In this document: positions 62,238 to 64,000 of the stretch, one piece after another | Layout of the letters: each line of letters begins with the position of its first letter | Numbering within the stretch: the first letter of the stretch is position 1 | From: Plasmodium brasilianum | Taxonomy: Eukaryota > Apicomplexa > Aconoidasida > Haemosporida > Plasmodiidae | Length of the DNA: 64,000 bases | NCBI RefSeq assembly: GCF_023973825.1 | Contig: NC_090118.1 | Location: 714,501 to 778,500 of the forward strand | Direction: 5' to 3' | Notes under the pieces: generated by a model | What the model saw: the letters and a program-made list of their open reading frames with translations, nothing else | Databases searched by the model: none | Told to the model about the DNA's origin: nothing | Made by a program: the position numbers and the translations under genes

Positions 62238-64000
62238 TTATGGGAATGCATGCGCACTTGTGTATATGTTAACACATGCATATACTTGCATACGTCGAAA
62301 CACACAATATATACTGAAACCTGTGCAGGTATTTATACATTAAACATAAACACGTACAAGTATCTACGTAACAAAGTATGTAATAACTACAAATATGAAG
62401 GTGTCTGCGCATAATAGCATTCGACTGAGTTACAAAAAAAAAAAAAAAAAAAAAAAAATAATAAGCATTTATGCGTACGTATATGCATTTAAGCGTACGT
62501 ATATGCATTTATGCGTACGTATATGCATTTACGCGTACGTATATGCATTTACGCGTAAGTATATTTCGTAAATATAAACATAAATACATACACATAAACG
62601 CATATAAATACTTAAATACATGTATACATGTACGTACGTATGCAGGTACGGGCATAATATGTATGTATATATATATATACGAAAAAACTGCTGAAGGGAT
62701 ATATATAATACTACATATGCATAGGCAACAAAAAGGCAATTAAAGAAAAATAAATGGACAACAATAAGAGGAAAACATGGAATATACACTATCTAGCATA
62801 TTGTTATAAGCACAAATTCAACTTCTTCAATTTTTTAAAAGAGTAGTAAACATACAAATTTAACACGTATATTTTTAATACATAATTTTAATGCGTAAAT
62901 ATGACTGCGCAAAAATAAATGGCTAAATTTAACTGCATATATGTAATTGAAATATAAACACATAAATATGAATTCATAATATGTTACAGTTAAAACAAAC
63001 AAACACATGATCGCTCTTTGTTACTACTAAATATTATGTAATTACTAAAAAAAATTTGTCAATTTTTTTTCTCTCTTTAAGCAAAAATAGAGAAAAAAAA
63101 AAAAAAAAATGTACATAAATATGTAAAAAAAAAAGATAAATGTAAAAACATAAATATATATAAATGCATATAAATACAAATACGTACATACAAATACAAA
63201 GAAGTACGCATTAATATATGTTAATACAAATCAATACATAAATATATATTTAAATGTATGCATAAAAAAATATTATATATATGGATATATATATATCAAA
63301 ATAGTAGAGGAAAACGAATATTTTTTCCGAAAATAAAAAAAAAAAATTGACAGAAGCTACGCATGTGACATCCGAAAAGCCGTTAACTTGACGCAAAAAA
63401 AAAAAAAAAGAAATGAAACGAAAAAAATAGGAAAAGAAAGGAAAAGAGAAAAAAAAAGAGCATAAAAGGGAAGAGATAAAAAAAAAAAAAAAAAATTCTA
63501 CTTTTTTTTTTTTCCCTTTCTTTTTGATTCTTTTTTACTTTTTTACTTTTTTACTTTTTTATTTTATTTTATTTTTTTTATTTTTGCTATATTATCTTGA
63601 AACGAGAGTCTAATTCGATGAGAAATGGGATGGTCGACTGATAATGTTTTAGTAACTGCTATTTGTGCATACCATATATAATTTGCTTACGTACGTAGAA
63701 ATAAACGTTTTGCGATTAAGTACGTAGGCTTACATGTTTTTCATGTGTTACTTATGTAGGAACATACATCTTGCATGCACATATATGTATGCGCTTATGT
63801 TTTAAATGTACGTATTAATTCTCATAAGTAGGTAAAAAAAAAAAAAAAAAAAGGATGACAACTGGCTTTTTCGTAGAATACTATTTAAGACGAAAAACAG
63901 AGACTATATTCCTTTAGGGCTATGAAATATGTATGTTGAGGAACAGGGAAACCAACATGCTGTAATTTTTTAATTTTAAATTAAAATTTGTTTTTATAAT
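62238..64000. promoter_or_regulatory. Upstream region of the VPS9 gene
   Basis: About 1.8 kb to the window edge, 5' of the minus-strand VPS9 gene. It contains a 20 bp tandem repeat (62467-62563), many poly-A/T tracts and TATG/CATA-rich stretches, but no coding island. Part of it should be the VPS9 promoter and 5' UTR. Confidence 0.4.
62467..62563 (+). repeat. 20 bp tandem repeat (GCATTTATGCGTACGTATAT)
   Basis: Five copies with variants at two positions (TTTATGCG, TTTAAGCG, TTTACGCG). Each copy holds the palindrome TACGTA, and most hold GCGTACG. It lies about 230-330 bp upstream of the VPS9 start codon. Confidence 0.85.

Overview
The window is nuclear DNA of a malaria parasite (Plasmodium). 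Base composition is extremely AT-rich, with long poly-A/poly-T and (TA)n tracts. Proteins are padded with Lys/Asn/Asp low-complexity sequence. Introns are short, AT-rich and mostly GT..AG. Several products are typical of apicomplexans: apicoplast-type leaders, a plastid ubiquitin-like protein and an organellar helical-repeat (PPR-like) protein. The gene order does not look like P. falciparum. One block matches, from memory, P. falciparum chromosome 4 (SMC3, ubiquitin hydrolase, uL10, LOG-like protein, RPT3, PGAM5-like phosphatase). A second block matches chromosome 8 (eIF3g, ubiquitin-like protein, VPS9). They join here between about 42.4 and 44.7 kb. A non-falciparum species of the malariae/ovale/vivax type is likely; the exact species cannot be read from the sequence.

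Layout. 0-0.84 kb: the 5' part of a minus-strand gene that runs off the window. 2.98-3.84 kb: EMC6 (+). 3.84-5.62 kb: coding-like islands that I read as an unresolved intron-rich gene (-), plus two similar GC-richer elements. 6.74-7.73 kb: a five-exon calmodulin-like gene (+). 8.59-10.69 kb: an intron-rich gene of unknown function (-). 10.74-13.48 kb: a block almost free of G and C with a ~87-93 bp tandem repeat, the probable centromere. 13.8-15.8 kb: scattered coding-like islands (-). 15.96-20.70 kb: a four-exon, leader-bearing helical-repeat protein (+). 21.60-28.86 kb: SMC3 of cohesin in 21 exons (+). 29.40-33.00 kb: USP5/13-type deubiquitinase in five exons (+). 33.38-34.23 kb: organellar uL10 (-). 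35.90-36.93 kb: LOG/'lysine decarboxylase' family protein (+). 38.66-40.23 kb: proteasomal ATPase RPT3 (+). 41.54-42.43 kb: PGAM5-like phosphatase (-). 42.4-44.7 kb: minisatellites, microsatellites and one well-formed first exon, at the apparent synteny junction. 44.70-45.43 kb: small conserved-looking protein (-). 46.75-49.17 kb: single-pass membrane protein (+). 49.27-51.82 kb: eIF3g in ten exons (-). 53.2-54.47 kb: secreted/plastid ubiquitin-like protein (-). 56.32-62.24 kb: a very long VPS9-domain Rab5 exchange factor (-), broken into four frames at three poly-A tracts.

The genes are housekeeping genes with individual promoters, not an operon. Themes are chromosome cohesion beside a centromere (SMC3), ubiquitin/proteasome work (USP5/13, RPT3), translation (eIF3g, uL10), organelle maintenance (helical-repeat protein, uL10, ubiquitin-like protein, PGAM5) and membrane traffic or biogenesis (EMC6, VPS9). 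Multi-exon models were built by hand from GT/AG junctions that keep frame and family similarity. They are strong for EMC6, the calmodulin-like gene, SMC3, the deubiquitinase, RPT3 and eIF3g, and weak for the intron-rich pericentromeric genes. I saw no clearly new multi-gene system. The most unusual items are the three same-direction frame breaks in the VPS9 gene, the intron-rich genes around the centromere, and several GC-rich islands without an assignment.
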